From positions 1 through 51,278 of the forward strand of contig MU859288.1 in the NCBI GenBank assembly GCA_033297205.1: a stretch of 51,278 nucleotides of DNA. Direction: 5' to 3'. The position numbers and the translations under genes were made by a program. This document shows positions 40,208 to 50,700 of this stretch, piece after piece (within the stretch, counting starts at the first letter, position 1; the number at the start of each line of letters is the position of its first letter). Under the pieces are notes generated by a model. It was not told the origin of the DNA. It made no database searches and worked only from the letters and a program-made list of their open reading frames with translations. This DNA is from Pseudoneurospora amorphoporcata (lineage: Eukaryota; Ascomycota; Sordariomycetes; Sordariales; Sordariaceae).

Positions 40208-43053
40208 CTAAGCAGCCGTCAACTGTTTGAGGTTGCCGTTGGCAATGGGCTGATAGCCATAATAGAGCGCACGCTTGATGCTCTCCTCGACGGCTCTCAT
40301 CTCCTTCTCCATAGCCTGCTTCAGAGTCATGTTATCATACTCGCCGCCAGTAGGGAAGCCGATCTCATGCCAGAGGAAGCCAAAGTAGCCGTTGCTGTCC
40401 ATCTTAGTTGCCTTGTTGATAATCTCCGTCCTCTCGCTCACAGCCTTGAGGTTGACAAAGCGCGTGGTCTCCTCGCGGATGATGGCAATGTACCACTCGA
40501 GAACATCGAGCGGGACTCCTGGCTTCGGGCAGATCGACAGCTGATGGGTCCAGAGATCGGGGAACCTGGGCTGGTTGAACTCGCGCTGCTTCATCTCGTC
40601 CATGCCAGCGGTGAAGGCGATGTTGTCCTTTTGCAGAACGCTGAAGCCAGGGCAGAGCATAGCTGTGTTGACCAGACGCTTGAGGAGACGTTGGTCGAGA
40701 GCGATGTGGCTATCGCGGTCGTTGCGCTGGATGGTGTTGCGGAGCAGCTCGATGAGGCGGATGGTGGCGTTGTATACGGCCCAGCGTTGGTGAATAGTGA
40801 TGCAGTCTGACTTTTGCCAGGGCAGCTTTCTGAGGGTAGAGATCATGCACTCGTAAGGGCGCTGGGGGCAATGTTTCAGATATTGAGCCTGTGTATGCAT
40901 TGTCAGTTGGTACTGTCTTACAAGAACCAGATGTGGGAGGCGAGTAACTCACGCGCTGAGGCATCTCAACAAGCTTGACCAGCATGGCCATCTCCTCGGT
41001 CGTTACAAAGCCCTTAAACGTGTTCCAGGGCTTGCCCTCAACCGGAGGTTGAACCTCAGGCTCTGCGCCCCTCCAAACAACTCCGGCCGCCAAAGGAAAG
41101 AGGTCCCTCATCATACTGGCCTGGCCCGACAGCTCCACATCGACGGGGCGATCAGCAATACGAGGAGGACGACCTCTCTGCACAGCTTGGTTGAAGCGCT
41201 GGACAGCTCTGATAGCATCGTCTTGACTGAAGAACTCGACGTATGCTTCTTGTGTCTTTCCGGAGATACGCTCCATGATGATATGGACAGGCTCCTGGGC
41301 GTCGTTCAAGATCTTTGAGTTACGACCAAGGAAGGCCTTGATCTCTTGATGGGTAGTGATGTAAGGAATCTGAGGTGGAAATACTCGGTTAGAATCAATC
41401 TCGTCAAAGATAGCAAACGCAAACTTACGTTTTTGATCTTGACAACTCCAGCATCCGAAGCAGTAGCTTGTGAGCAGCTCTCGATGAAAGGAAAGTTGTC
41501 TGGATGCAAAGCTACCTCCGCGGGAGGAAGACCAGACGGGCCATCGGTGAGCCTGTTCAACTGCGCCGAGCGTGCAGCTCGCACTTCTGGAGGTGGAGGG
41601 CCCGAAATGGGCATATGTGGCATAACCGCATAGTTCTCGTTCGGGGTCTCATAGCCTGAATGGTGGTTAGGGATTCGGACAACAGCACGCTCATCGTTGC
41701 CCGCTGGAGAGAACGGATCAATCCCAGAGCCGGCGACCGCACCAGCTTGAGTGCCGTTAGTGCTAGGGGCATAAGCAGTGCCAATCATGAAAGGAGGTGG
41801 GGGCTGGGCGGGAAGTGAATCTGCGCGGGGGGCAAAGTTACGTGGCTCAGTTTGATTGTAAGGGTTCATGACGGAACTCTTGGTCGTGTGAGAAGGGGTC
41901 TTCGTAGCCTGGGACTGGCCTAGGCCGGTCTGCGAGTCATTTACGGTCTGGCTGTGTTCATTCTTAGGAGCATCGCTGGTCTGCTGGCCGCCCTGAGGCT
42001 GCACATTGGAGCCTGGACCTCCAAACGTCGGACCATAGGCGTAGTAGAATTGGCCAGAAGCCAACTGAGTGACACCCGCGGCGGGCTGGGCATGAGGCGA
42101 CTGAGCGAAGGCTGGAGAACCGTTAGAACCATTAGTTGAAATGCAAGAACTATGGGGAAAGGGCATCAGACCATTGGAATCGGCGGCTGAGACCATTTGA
42201 GGTTGAGCATAAGGGTGGCTCATGAGCGCATATTGAACCGGGTATCCAGGCTGACCAACAGGCGAGCTAACACCAGGGTGGCCGCCGGGTTCGTTGGGCA
42301 TGAAGCCCTGGCCAGGCTGGACTTGAGCAATACCCATGTGCTGGTAAGCAATACCTGTCTGCTGATTGTCGATGTTGTGGTTGTTTAATGGCGCCCAGAC
42401 AGGCTGAGCTCCCGCCATCGCCTCGTTTGTTGAATTAGGCGATATGTCATTGCCCAAGCCTGGCATAGCTTGACCTGCTTGAGAGTGTTGCGCTGCTTGG
42501 GGATACTGAACCGCGTAGTTGATCGGAGCTTGGTGAACAAAAGAGGCAGCTCCAGTGGTAGCAGGAGTTCCTTGTTGACGACCTTGGGTGTGGCCATTGG
42601 TGAACCCGTTCTGTTTGCCTCCGTTGTTTCCGTTGCTGCCACTTTGATCGAACGTACCATTACGCTTTGTGATGAAAGTTAGCGAAACCGATCAGACCGA
42701 CATACACCAAGATGTCTCTTGCGTAAACATACCTTCTTATCCTTTCTGCGGAATTCTCTGGCAAAATTCGTAGTAGGGGCATTCCCAATCTTCCTTTGCG
42801 CAACGCTGGCCTTCGGGGTAGTGTCCATATCTTGAGCCATAACAGCCTGCGGAGACTGAACAGGCTGGACGAGGAAGTCGTCTTCCGAGTCGTTATCCAA
42901 CAGTGACACGCCACCGTGGCCCTCGTGGTCCTCAGAATCGACAGACTGGATCGAGGAGTTCACCATATTGTGGCGGCCCTTTTCAAGCATCTTGGAAACG
43001 GCGTTCCGGACCATGCCCGAAGGCTTGGGCGTCCTGTGTTTGACGTCCGCCAT
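40208..43053 (-). CDS. RRM-domain RNA-binding protein with long disordered N-terminal half
   Basis: Exons 43053..42733, 42664..41429, 41369..40953 and 40888..40208 on the minus strand give 884 aa, all junctions GT-AG and in frame. Residues 1-107 include KPSGMVRNAVSKMLEKG and an acidic stretch. Residues 108-480 are Gln/Pro/Asn/Gly-rich and probably disordered. A single RRM-like domain begins around 515 (VVKIKN joined to IPYITTHQEIKAFL), with AYVEFFSQDDAIRAVQRF as the RNP1-like segment; it resembles the quasi-RRMs of hnRNP H/ESRP proteins. The ~300 residues after it are conserved-looking and helical (PYECMISTLRKLPW, then YNATIRLIELLRNTI, then GFLWHEIGFPTGGE) but have no domain I can name. A role in post-transcriptional regulation is inferred from the RRM only. 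Confidence 0.85.
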
Positions 43054-44932
43054 CGTGAACTTCGCGCGGCCGTGTTGCTAAGATCTATATGCAAGGACAC
43101 TTTATTAGCGGTTTGAAAGTAGGAGGGAACATGAGGAACATCTGAAACGAATCTGATGCGGAAATGATCGGTTGACATACCAGTGGCAATATCTCTAAGT
43201 GCGCACGATTCGACAGCAAGCCTTCTGTATATCTTTTACCGCAGGTGACGATCGTGGTGGCGATGGCAGAAAGTCGGCGGTTCGATTGCGCCCAGTTTCG
43301 GTGCGCGAAGTTGATCAAGGTGTGCAAGAGGATGCAATACCTGGCGAAATTTTATGGACGATATAAGCAAACGAACTTGTAGGGTCCAATATCCAGCGCA
43401 GGTTATTCGGTCAGAGTGAGGCAAGTACAGTTGCCAGTACTGCGTCGAGTGTCTCTGCTGGGAGAAATTTATCGCGGTCGTTCTGGATGGTGGAGAGAGG
43501 GAAGGGCAGAAGAGGAAAGGTTGAGGTGGGGAATGAAAAGTTGGGCGTGAAGGACTTGCGCAGAATTACCAGTGCCTGCCAGCTGCGCGGGCTAGATGGA
43601 AAGTTTGGGCAACAAATTTGCCCGTCACCAGGAGTTCAGACGAAGACCCTGGGTGTGAGAGTGTTGGGGATTGGGTATCAAGGTTTGTCTGGAAACCTGG
43701 GAATATAACAGGACCTGAAGCAGCCCTACCTTCAACTCCAGTGGCAGAACCAGGATCCCCAGAAGGCTCGGTGGTGACAGCAGGTATAATTCCAACAGTC
43801 TGTAACACCCGTTGTCAAGCAAGATCAAAGGTCATTGACGATGGATATGCTGTTGGTGTAAGACGTAAGTTAGAAAAAAATACATCACAGGCCTAGGGGG
43901 ACAAAACTTTAGCATGGAGGTCGCCCAAGCATTTCAACCGATCGATTAAGGAGAGCATTGGGTGTGTCAAGTGAAGGGGAAGTGACATGTGTCTGCCTAG
44001 TGTGTTGCCTGTTGATACAAGTCACGTTCAGGTTTGAAGCGGGTAGCTGACACTAGGCTGGGACTAGGTTGATTCCTATTATCATCTGGTTCATCAGTTT
44101 ACTTCTGTCCGGTTGTGGTTTGTCCAGGGGCCCCATACCTTACCGCGCTGCCGCTCGTTTCCCTTTAGATGAAAGGCGGGTGAGCCGAATCTTATTCCTT
44201 CCTAAGGATTCCTTTTCCAACGAAGGGCCCTTGTCAGTCTCCAGCCATCAATATAGCCGCTTCATATCAGAGGCCCAAGGATGAATTGCGCTCTCCTCAC
44301 GCAAGGCATACCAGTGTACCATAGGTTTCGGATGCCGTTGAGGAAAGGTAAACTCTATGTGCTTGTAGCGGCTTTGAGCTGGTTGATTGTCCATCTGCTT
44401 TGCGTGCCATAAACGAGAGTTTGGTCAGTGTGGACGCATGTCATGATGTTGCAACCGCATATATGTCTGCTATGCGATTGTTTTTGCGCAATCCCAGTAC
44501 AGAACAACTAACAACTGTCTCCAACCGCAAAAAGAGGCAAGAGCAAATGAAATACAAGAGCTGGGTGTCATAGGCTTGTGGGAGATTATCACAATGCCGA
44601 ATTGAGTCGGCACTTCAAAGTGTAGACCATGGAGGGAATAGCGGGAGATATGTGGTAGTAAGAATGAATTATTATGAAAAATGTGCCCGCGTGGACGGTT
44701 TAGATTATGCACAAGTTGGCAACTCCAACCGCGGAGGTGTATCGGTAGAGGGTTATTATTTGGTGCCATGGCATCTGGGTGTGCTCGTAAACCCATTGTG
44801 TTTCTCTTTGCCCTCCCAAAAGCGCCATCCACATGCGGCCAACATGACTTCACGTTGGGAAAATCCCGGAACAGCCTTCCATGCAGGCCCGGAAACAGCA
44901 AACGCAACGCCAATGATCTCCAGAATACTCGC
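43054..44932. other. Intergenic region, RRM gene promoter and ARPC4 3' flank
   Basis: About 1.9 kb. Short open frames only (60-90 codons, overlapping on both strands around 43566-43896). No RNA gene or repeat recognised. Confidence 0.5.
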
Positions 44933-45725
44933 TTAGTCGAACTGTTAGGAAGAAGCTTGTTAGTACGGCCACTCTTTGTGAGAGCTGCTGCAAAAGGGCT
45001 TACTGGTGTCAAGAAAGACTCGGCCACGAAACGCGCCCGCGCATTTAGCTAGAGAACGTGTCAGTTCTGTATGCTCATAACTTTTGGCGCAGATGGTTGG
45101 CATACGAAAAGCTTCATTTCCGAAATCTCCTTGTCAACCTCCTCCATGAACTGGATGATGAAGTCCACCAGCTTATGCTTGAGCATTTCCTCGGTATGGA
45201 AGTTGGTAATCAGGAATGAGATATCATATCCCTACGCAGTTGTCAGTTCCCCATGGTCCCGAGCATGGTGGTGGACCATTCGTATATCCTGGGCATGGCG
45301 CACCTTGATGGGCTTTCTTCTGAGAATGAAGAAGGACTCGGCTCTTTGTGTCAAGAACCTGGTGAATTTATGTACCAGGATGTGCTCGATCTCGTCGGCC
45401 TGCTTGATCTTGATGCTGATGCGTATACTGTTGATGCTGGGCTCGATAAGGACTCGCTCGTTCTCGTTGCGCGCAATCGTCAGGGGTGTAAGCAGCACTT
45501 CAGGGGAAGTCCGGGCTTCGACCTCGGGCACATTGTGTCGTTCGGCGGTCTGGGAAGCAAAATTGGAGAGACAGAGGGCGGCCGTCAGACTGCTCCGGAC
45601 AGCCTGGAGGTAGGGACGTAGTGATTGCGACTGTGGGTTGAGCGAGTGTGAGCACAAGAAGCTGGGAATAGTCGGGGCAGCGGTCAAGTCAGCGTCGATG
45701 CGCGTGGGCGCGACATGCTCACCAT
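44933..45725 (-). CDS. arpc4: Arp2/3 complex 20-kDa subunit ARPC4
   Basis: Core subunit of the actin-nucleating Arp2/3 complex that pairs with ARPC2. The gene is split into five coding exons on the minus strand: 45725..45723 (only the ATG), 45630..45304, 45231..45106, 45048..45004 and 44941..44933 (only TTC GAC TAA). Together they encode 169 aa, the family's length. The protein begins MSQSLRPYLQ and contains ASQTAERHNVPEVE, PLTIARNENERVLIEPS, IKIKQADEIEHILVHKF, RRKPIKGYDISFLITNFH and LNARARFVAESFLTPFD, all near-invariant in ARPC4. Donors are GTGAGC, GTGCGC, GTATGC and GTAAGC; acceptors all end in AG. The ends are certain because both tiny exons restore the canonical termini. Confidence 0.95.
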
Positions 45726-46441
45726 TGTGCTTTTCCTAGCTGCGTGACCGGTTCCCCTCCGATGCTGGATGATTTCCGACCAGCAAAAGCAGTGCTGTAC
45801 AGGTGGTCCGTGTCGTGGAGTTGTGTTGTGATGGTGAAGTTCGTCGCCGTCGTCGCCGATGTTGGTTGGCCTCGAGGTTCCCGCAAGGTGACGCTTGACA
45901 TGGCCCGCCCAAATGGAGCTGGAAGTGCTCCCGTTCGGTAGAGGTACTACTAGACCTGTACGTAGCTGCTTTCACTGGGCCTAGCTGCTGCATCAACAGG
46001 CCAGGCTCACAAACCCTGGGGGCGGACTCGGTCACCACTGCCAGGCAGGCAACCAGCCAGGGCAGGCCATTGCTCGGGCAGCTCCAGCCCAGCCTAGAGA
46101 CGGGCTTGGTGGGTAGGTGGAGACAGCCAGGTGGAAAGTGCCCGTGGATAGGATGGGGTAGATTCAGACCATCTGAGTGGGCCGCATCACGGTTGCCCAG
46201 GGTGTTATGGGGCACTTTAAGGTGGCTTGTTGCACTTTTCCTGTTAAATGCATAAACTAAGCTCGCCCAGGCACGGCCAGCTACGCAATCCCGCCCCTTG
46301 CGCCAGCCCCGCGTTGTCCCGTCTTCTTTCGCCTTCGACAACTTTCAAATCACCAAGCTCATGGAAGTTGCCTCAAGCTTTGCCTTCCAGTACATCAAAC
46401 CCAAAATCGCCGACGAGGACGCCCGTACCTTCTTCTGTCTT

Positions 46442-46472
<31 letters not shown>

Positions 46473-46554
46473 CCCCCCCGCATCTCCAGTCTCCTCGCTA
46501 CAGCTTCCACTAGCATCACACTCCATCCAAGATCGTCAGGACAACAACACGATT
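45726..46554. other. Divergent promoter region between arpc4 and ubp6
   Basis: About 830 bp. The notable feature is an uninterrupted T tract of about 29 bases followed by C7 at 46444-46479, in the ubp6 leader. No coding frame is supported. Confidence 0.5.
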
Positions 46555-48279
46555 ATGTCGACAATTAGCGGTATGTTTCTTGCCCTTTCGGCCGTCTACT
46601 GCACAAACACGCGACTCTCCCTTTGAGCTATTGACTAACTCTTTCTAGTGGTGGTGAAACACCAAGGAAAGAAATACGACGTCGATGTCGATACCTCCGC
46701 GACGGGCGATGTCTTCAAGTACCAGCTCTACAGCCTGACTGGCGTCGAGCCCGACCGGCAAAAGGTTCTCCTCAAGGGCAGTCAACTCAAAGATGATACC
46801 GATATGAGCAAGGTGGGCCTGAAGCCCGGCCAGATGATCATGATGATGGGGACCCCAGGTGAGGATGGAGGCGCAATCGCTCGACCAACCGAGAAGGTCA
46901 AGTTCATCGAGGACATGACAGAGGCCGAAGCGGCACAACAAGCGGGAGCGACTCCAGCCGGTCTCCAGAATTCCGGCAACACCTGCTACCTCAACTCGAC
47001 ACTCCAAGTCCTCCGCTCCATCCCCGAGCTTAACGACGCTCTCAAGTCCTACAAGGGCGAACAGTCCATGCTGGATCCTACGGCGCAGCTCAGGAATCTC
47101 TACGATATGATGTCGAAAACGCAAGAAGGCATTCCTCCGCTCGGATTTTTGCATGCTCTTCGTGTTACTTATCCCCAGTTCGCCGAGAGGGAAAGAGACG
47201 GCCAGGGTTTTGCCCAGCAGGATGCGGAAGAAGCTTGGTCACAAATCCTAACCCAGCTCAAGCAAAAGCTCAAGATCCCTGAGGGGGATGCCGCCAAAGA
47301 CGCATCTTTCATCGACAAGTACATGGGCCTCGAACTCACCAGCGTTCTCGAGTGCGATGAACCGGGCGCCAAGGAAGCCGGAGAGGAACCAAAGACAACA
47401 AAGGACCGTCTCCTCAAGCTCAACTGCCATATCGACGGTCATACCAATCATCTCAGGGATGGAATTGTCAACGGTTTGGTGGAGAAGCTCGAGAAGAAGT
47501 CGGAGGTTCTGGATAGGGAAGCGACATACACTAAGCGTTCCCAGATCTCCCGGCTACCCAAGTATCTGACCGTGCATTTCATGCGTTTCTTCTGGAAGCG
47601 TGAGGTTCAGAAGAAGGCCAAGATTATGCGCAAGGTTACTTTCCCCCTCGAGCTTGATGTGGTTGAGTTCTGCACGGATGAGCTTAGGAAGGCTCTCATT
47701 CCTGTCAGGGACAAGGTCCGCGAGGTGCGCAAGGAGGAGCACGATATTGAAAGGGCACGCAAGCGCAGAAAGATGAACCCTATCGACGGCGAGAAGGCTC
47801 AAGAATCCACACCATCATCATCCAAGGACAAGAAGAAGGACGAGAAGAAGCCTTCTGGCGGTGACGTGGAGATGACCACGGACGAGACCTTCAAGACCGA
47901 CGCTGAGTTCGAGGCCGAGAAGGAAGCTGAGGTGCTCGCTGCCAAGAAGGAGCTCTACTCCTTGATCAACCAAGATCTTCTCAAGGACGAAGGTGCCAAC
48001 CAGTCCGGCTTGTATGAACTTCGCGGTGTGATCACCCATCAAGGTGCCAGCGCCGACAGCGGACATTACACGGCCTACGTCAAGAAGACGGGGATCAAGG
48101 ACCCTGTCACAGGCAAGGTCGGTGAGGAGGACGGCAAGTGGTGGTGGTTCAACGATGACAAGGTTTCTGAAGTGGAGGTGGAAAAGATCACTGCTCTGGC
48201 TGGTGGCGGAGAGTCGCACTCGGCCCTGGTCTTGCTCTACCGCGCGATTCCCCTTCCCAGTGCCGACGGAACCCAGTAG
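46555..48279 (+). CDS. ubp6: Ubiquitin-specific protease Ubp6/USP14 (proteasome-associated deubiquitinase)
   Basis: Deubiquitinase that docks on the proteasome base and trims ubiquitin chains. Exons 46555..46570 (16 nt, MSTIS plus one base) and 46649..48279 encode 548 aa. The intron has donor GTATGT, branch CTAAC and acceptor CTAG. Residues 1-75 form a ubiquitin-like domain (VVVKHQGKKYDVDVD, KVLLKGSQLKDDTDM). The catalytic domain has the Cys box GLQNSGNTCYLNS (C118), a DAEEAW motif, PKYLTVHFMRFFWK, the His box GASADSGHYTAY (H478) and WWWFNDDKVSEV. A Lys/Glu-rich insertion between about 355 and 440, with RARKRRK, interrupts the catalytic fold, as is common in fungal members. Length and domain order fit Ubp6 fully. 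Confidence 0.96.
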
Positions 48280-49115
48280 GGGTAGAGCATATCATAGCCT
48301 TTGCTTGTTTGGCGCAAGGGAACTTTGGGTTGGGATTTATGCTAGCGAGACGGAGTTGGCAGTAATGGTTTCTAGGTAGTATAGGCTACGGCCATTGCTT
48401 CATGAACATGATAGATATCGGTCTTCCGGTGTTTATACGCATTGCTGTCCTCATGCATTATGTGATAGATTGACTTTATTGCTTTGAACGTTCCCCCATG
48501 CAGATTCGAGAGCTGGTTCGACTTCAACCATGGTTTGATGCAAAAAATCATCCTGACCCCGCATGGACATTGAAACATTTCTATTCGGGCCTGTAGTCCC
48601 TTTGGCTCTTGGTAATCGCCTTGTCGACATTGTGCTCGGATCGGTGCTGTGTCCCCTAGCTGAGCTTCTGTATCTTGTTCCTTGTCGTTGTACCAATATT
48701 GAACTCCCCACAACATCCGGCTTTGAATCGTGGTTCTTAGTGATGCGGACACCGACGCCTTCTCACGCCAGGACTCAAGCAGAATCCGGGCGTCACCACC
48801 ACCTGGGTAACGTTCTTGCGCTCATCCTGTCCCCTTCCTTCCCAGAGACTGACTGGCCCGTTCATGGATCAGACAGGCCACCGAGATTCCCTGGCCCACG
48901 CAGCGAACTCAAGGGGCTCACTCATGTCCCTCTAGATCCAGCCGGTCGTGGCGTCCGCTCCAACACGCCCTCATCATCGTCATCCTCGATCCCTTTCCGT
49001 TTCCACGCAGACGTAAAACCACCTCCTGAAACCGGATCTCAAGAGGCGAAAAATGAGGCTAGTGATCCCCGTTTACCATGTGCGTTTCTGTCGTTAGTCC
49101 AGGAAAAATCCGTCA
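48280..49115. other. Intergenic region between convergent ubp6 and the small membrane protein gene
   Basis: About 840 bp of 3' flanks. A 187-codon plus frame (48563-49126) and antisense frames overlap here, but none shows conserved motifs or biased composition typical of a protein. Confidence 0.5.
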
Positions 49116-49965
49116 TCACCTCCTAGGCATCGCCACCTTCCCACTCCTCTCTTTCTCCTCCTTCTCCTTCTCCAGCCTCATGCGCTCCCGCACGTCAGCC
49201 AGCTTCTGCTCGATCTCGATCTTGGTTTTGAACAGCTGGGCGCGGCGGTTGACGAGCATTTCGATTTTATCTTCGGCGGTGGCTTCTTGGACTTTTTGCT
49301 TTTCCTTTTTTTGGGGGGGTTTTCTTCGGTTAGTAACGGTTGGCCTCTTGAGTTCTTGCGCGCTTGCGCTGGTCTTGAACAAACGGCGGATGGGACTCTG
49401 TGGGCGTGTAGAGGGGAGGGGAAAAGAGTAAGGGCTTATAGGGGGGAAATGGAGGGAAGGGATAGCCATGCGGACACCAGGAAAGAAGATAACATACCTC
49501 CGCCCACTCCTTCTGCGTCTTAAGCCCTGCGCCGTAAATAGTTCCCGTCACGGTTATGGCCGTGAAAGCCAATGTCCAGACGGCGGCTTTCCATTTGGGG
49601 AAGGGGGGACGGGGTTGTTGTTGTGGTGGTTCTTCTCCCTTTTCTTGTTGCCCTTCTTGTCTTCCTCCTGATCCTCCCGATGATGGTGGTGGTGGTGTTC
49701 CTCCTATTGACCCTCCTTTCGTCGACTCGCTTGTTGGTGATGATGATGCCGTGGTGGCCGCTGACGGAGGCGGAGACGCCTGTAATAGAGGGCTCCTTGA
49801 AGCTTTTACTCCTGTTCCTGCTTTTGGCTTCGTTGCTGCTGCTGTTGGCGATGTCGGCGCTGGTCGCAATGGTGAATGCGTCGGGACGGTCGCTTTCCCC
49901 TTTGCTGTTTTTGCGGCTTTGTTGAGGGCTGAAGCGGCGGCTCTCTTTGCTGGTCCGGCGGCCAT
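49116..49965 (-). CDS. Small single-pass membrane protein with C-terminal coiled coil, function unknown
   Basis: Exon 1 is 49965..49498 and the preferred exon 2 is 49304..49116, giving 218 aa. Residues 1-125 are Ala/Ser/Pro/Lys-rich and low complexity. A hydrophobic segment at about 127-148 (AAVWTLAFTAITVTGTIYGA) is one membrane span. After KTQKEWAE comes a charged helix (EKQKVQEATAEDKIEMLVNR, then IEIEQKLADVRERM) and a basic end. The preferred intron has donor GTATGT, branch TACTAAC and acceptor AAAG. A competing CACAG acceptor before 49397 is also in frame and would insert 31 Pro/Lys/Arg-rich residues. The frame is open 47 codons upstream of this ATG (to 50106), with a basic, Ser/Thr-rich stretch. 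The layout suggests an organelle membrane protein, perhaps mitochondrial, but this is inference. Confidence 0.75.
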
Positions 49966-50700
49966 GGTGGGTGCGCAGTGCGGTTTTGGGGAGGTCGAAA
50001 GCTGTTTTGTGCTCAGAGTGAGGCTATGTGTAGCATTGAGCGCTTTTCCGAAAGCTCCTTTCTCCGTTCCGACCTTGCGATTTGGATTGATGCTGTTGAA
50101 AGGCAAAAAGAAGTGGGATGTCGCATAGCTTGCTCTAGCTCGTCGTCTAGCTCGTCAACCCCAAGACCCGACCTCGGTTTAGATCGACCGATTTACCCCG
50201 CCTACCCGGTACTTCTGCTGACTGGTGCAGTCGAGTTGAGGATGTCTTCTTTCATGACCACTTCATACGCCATGAACTGCATGATCTCGGCTCAGGTTAT
50301 AGGAGTGAAATAACGTTTTGACATTGTGTAAGCGATAATACACAAGGATTCTCGTCTTAACAGCAATTTGAGTAACCCTTGTCAGGTACAGAACTCTCCA
50401 AGCAGGTACCGTCCTTCTGGTGCAGATACGTTCAAATGAGCACAACATGCAGCTGGCAGCTGGGGCAGCTAGCGTGTTATCGTCGGTTAGTAAACCTGTT
50501 GGAGATCTTGAGCAAGATTTGGAATGTATCCATGTATCTGTATCAATACGTAAAGACCATTCTCTCTTTTGAAATCTTCCGTGTCTCTCTCATCATTGAG
50601 TTCCTGTAATGGAAGTATGGATGAGTTTGACCTTGCCAAGACCAGGTGCCCGAAGCTTCCATTAGCGCGTCAAACGCGCAGGTTACCTACCTACACAGGC
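49966..50700. other. Upstream region of the membrane protein gene
   Basis: Includes the open in-frame extension to 50106, then about 600 bp with no recognisable gene or repeat. Confidence 0.45.

Noticed and set aside
45232..45687. ARPC4 starting at the ATG at 45687 with a 19-residue extra N-terminus
   Set aside because: A splice from the ATG at 45723 to the acceptor before 45630 gives the canonical MSQSLRPYLQ start.
48563..49126. 187-codon plus-strand frame between ubp6 and the next gene
   Set aside because: No motif, hydrophobic pattern or splice context; it overlaps other open frames in a convergent 3' region.
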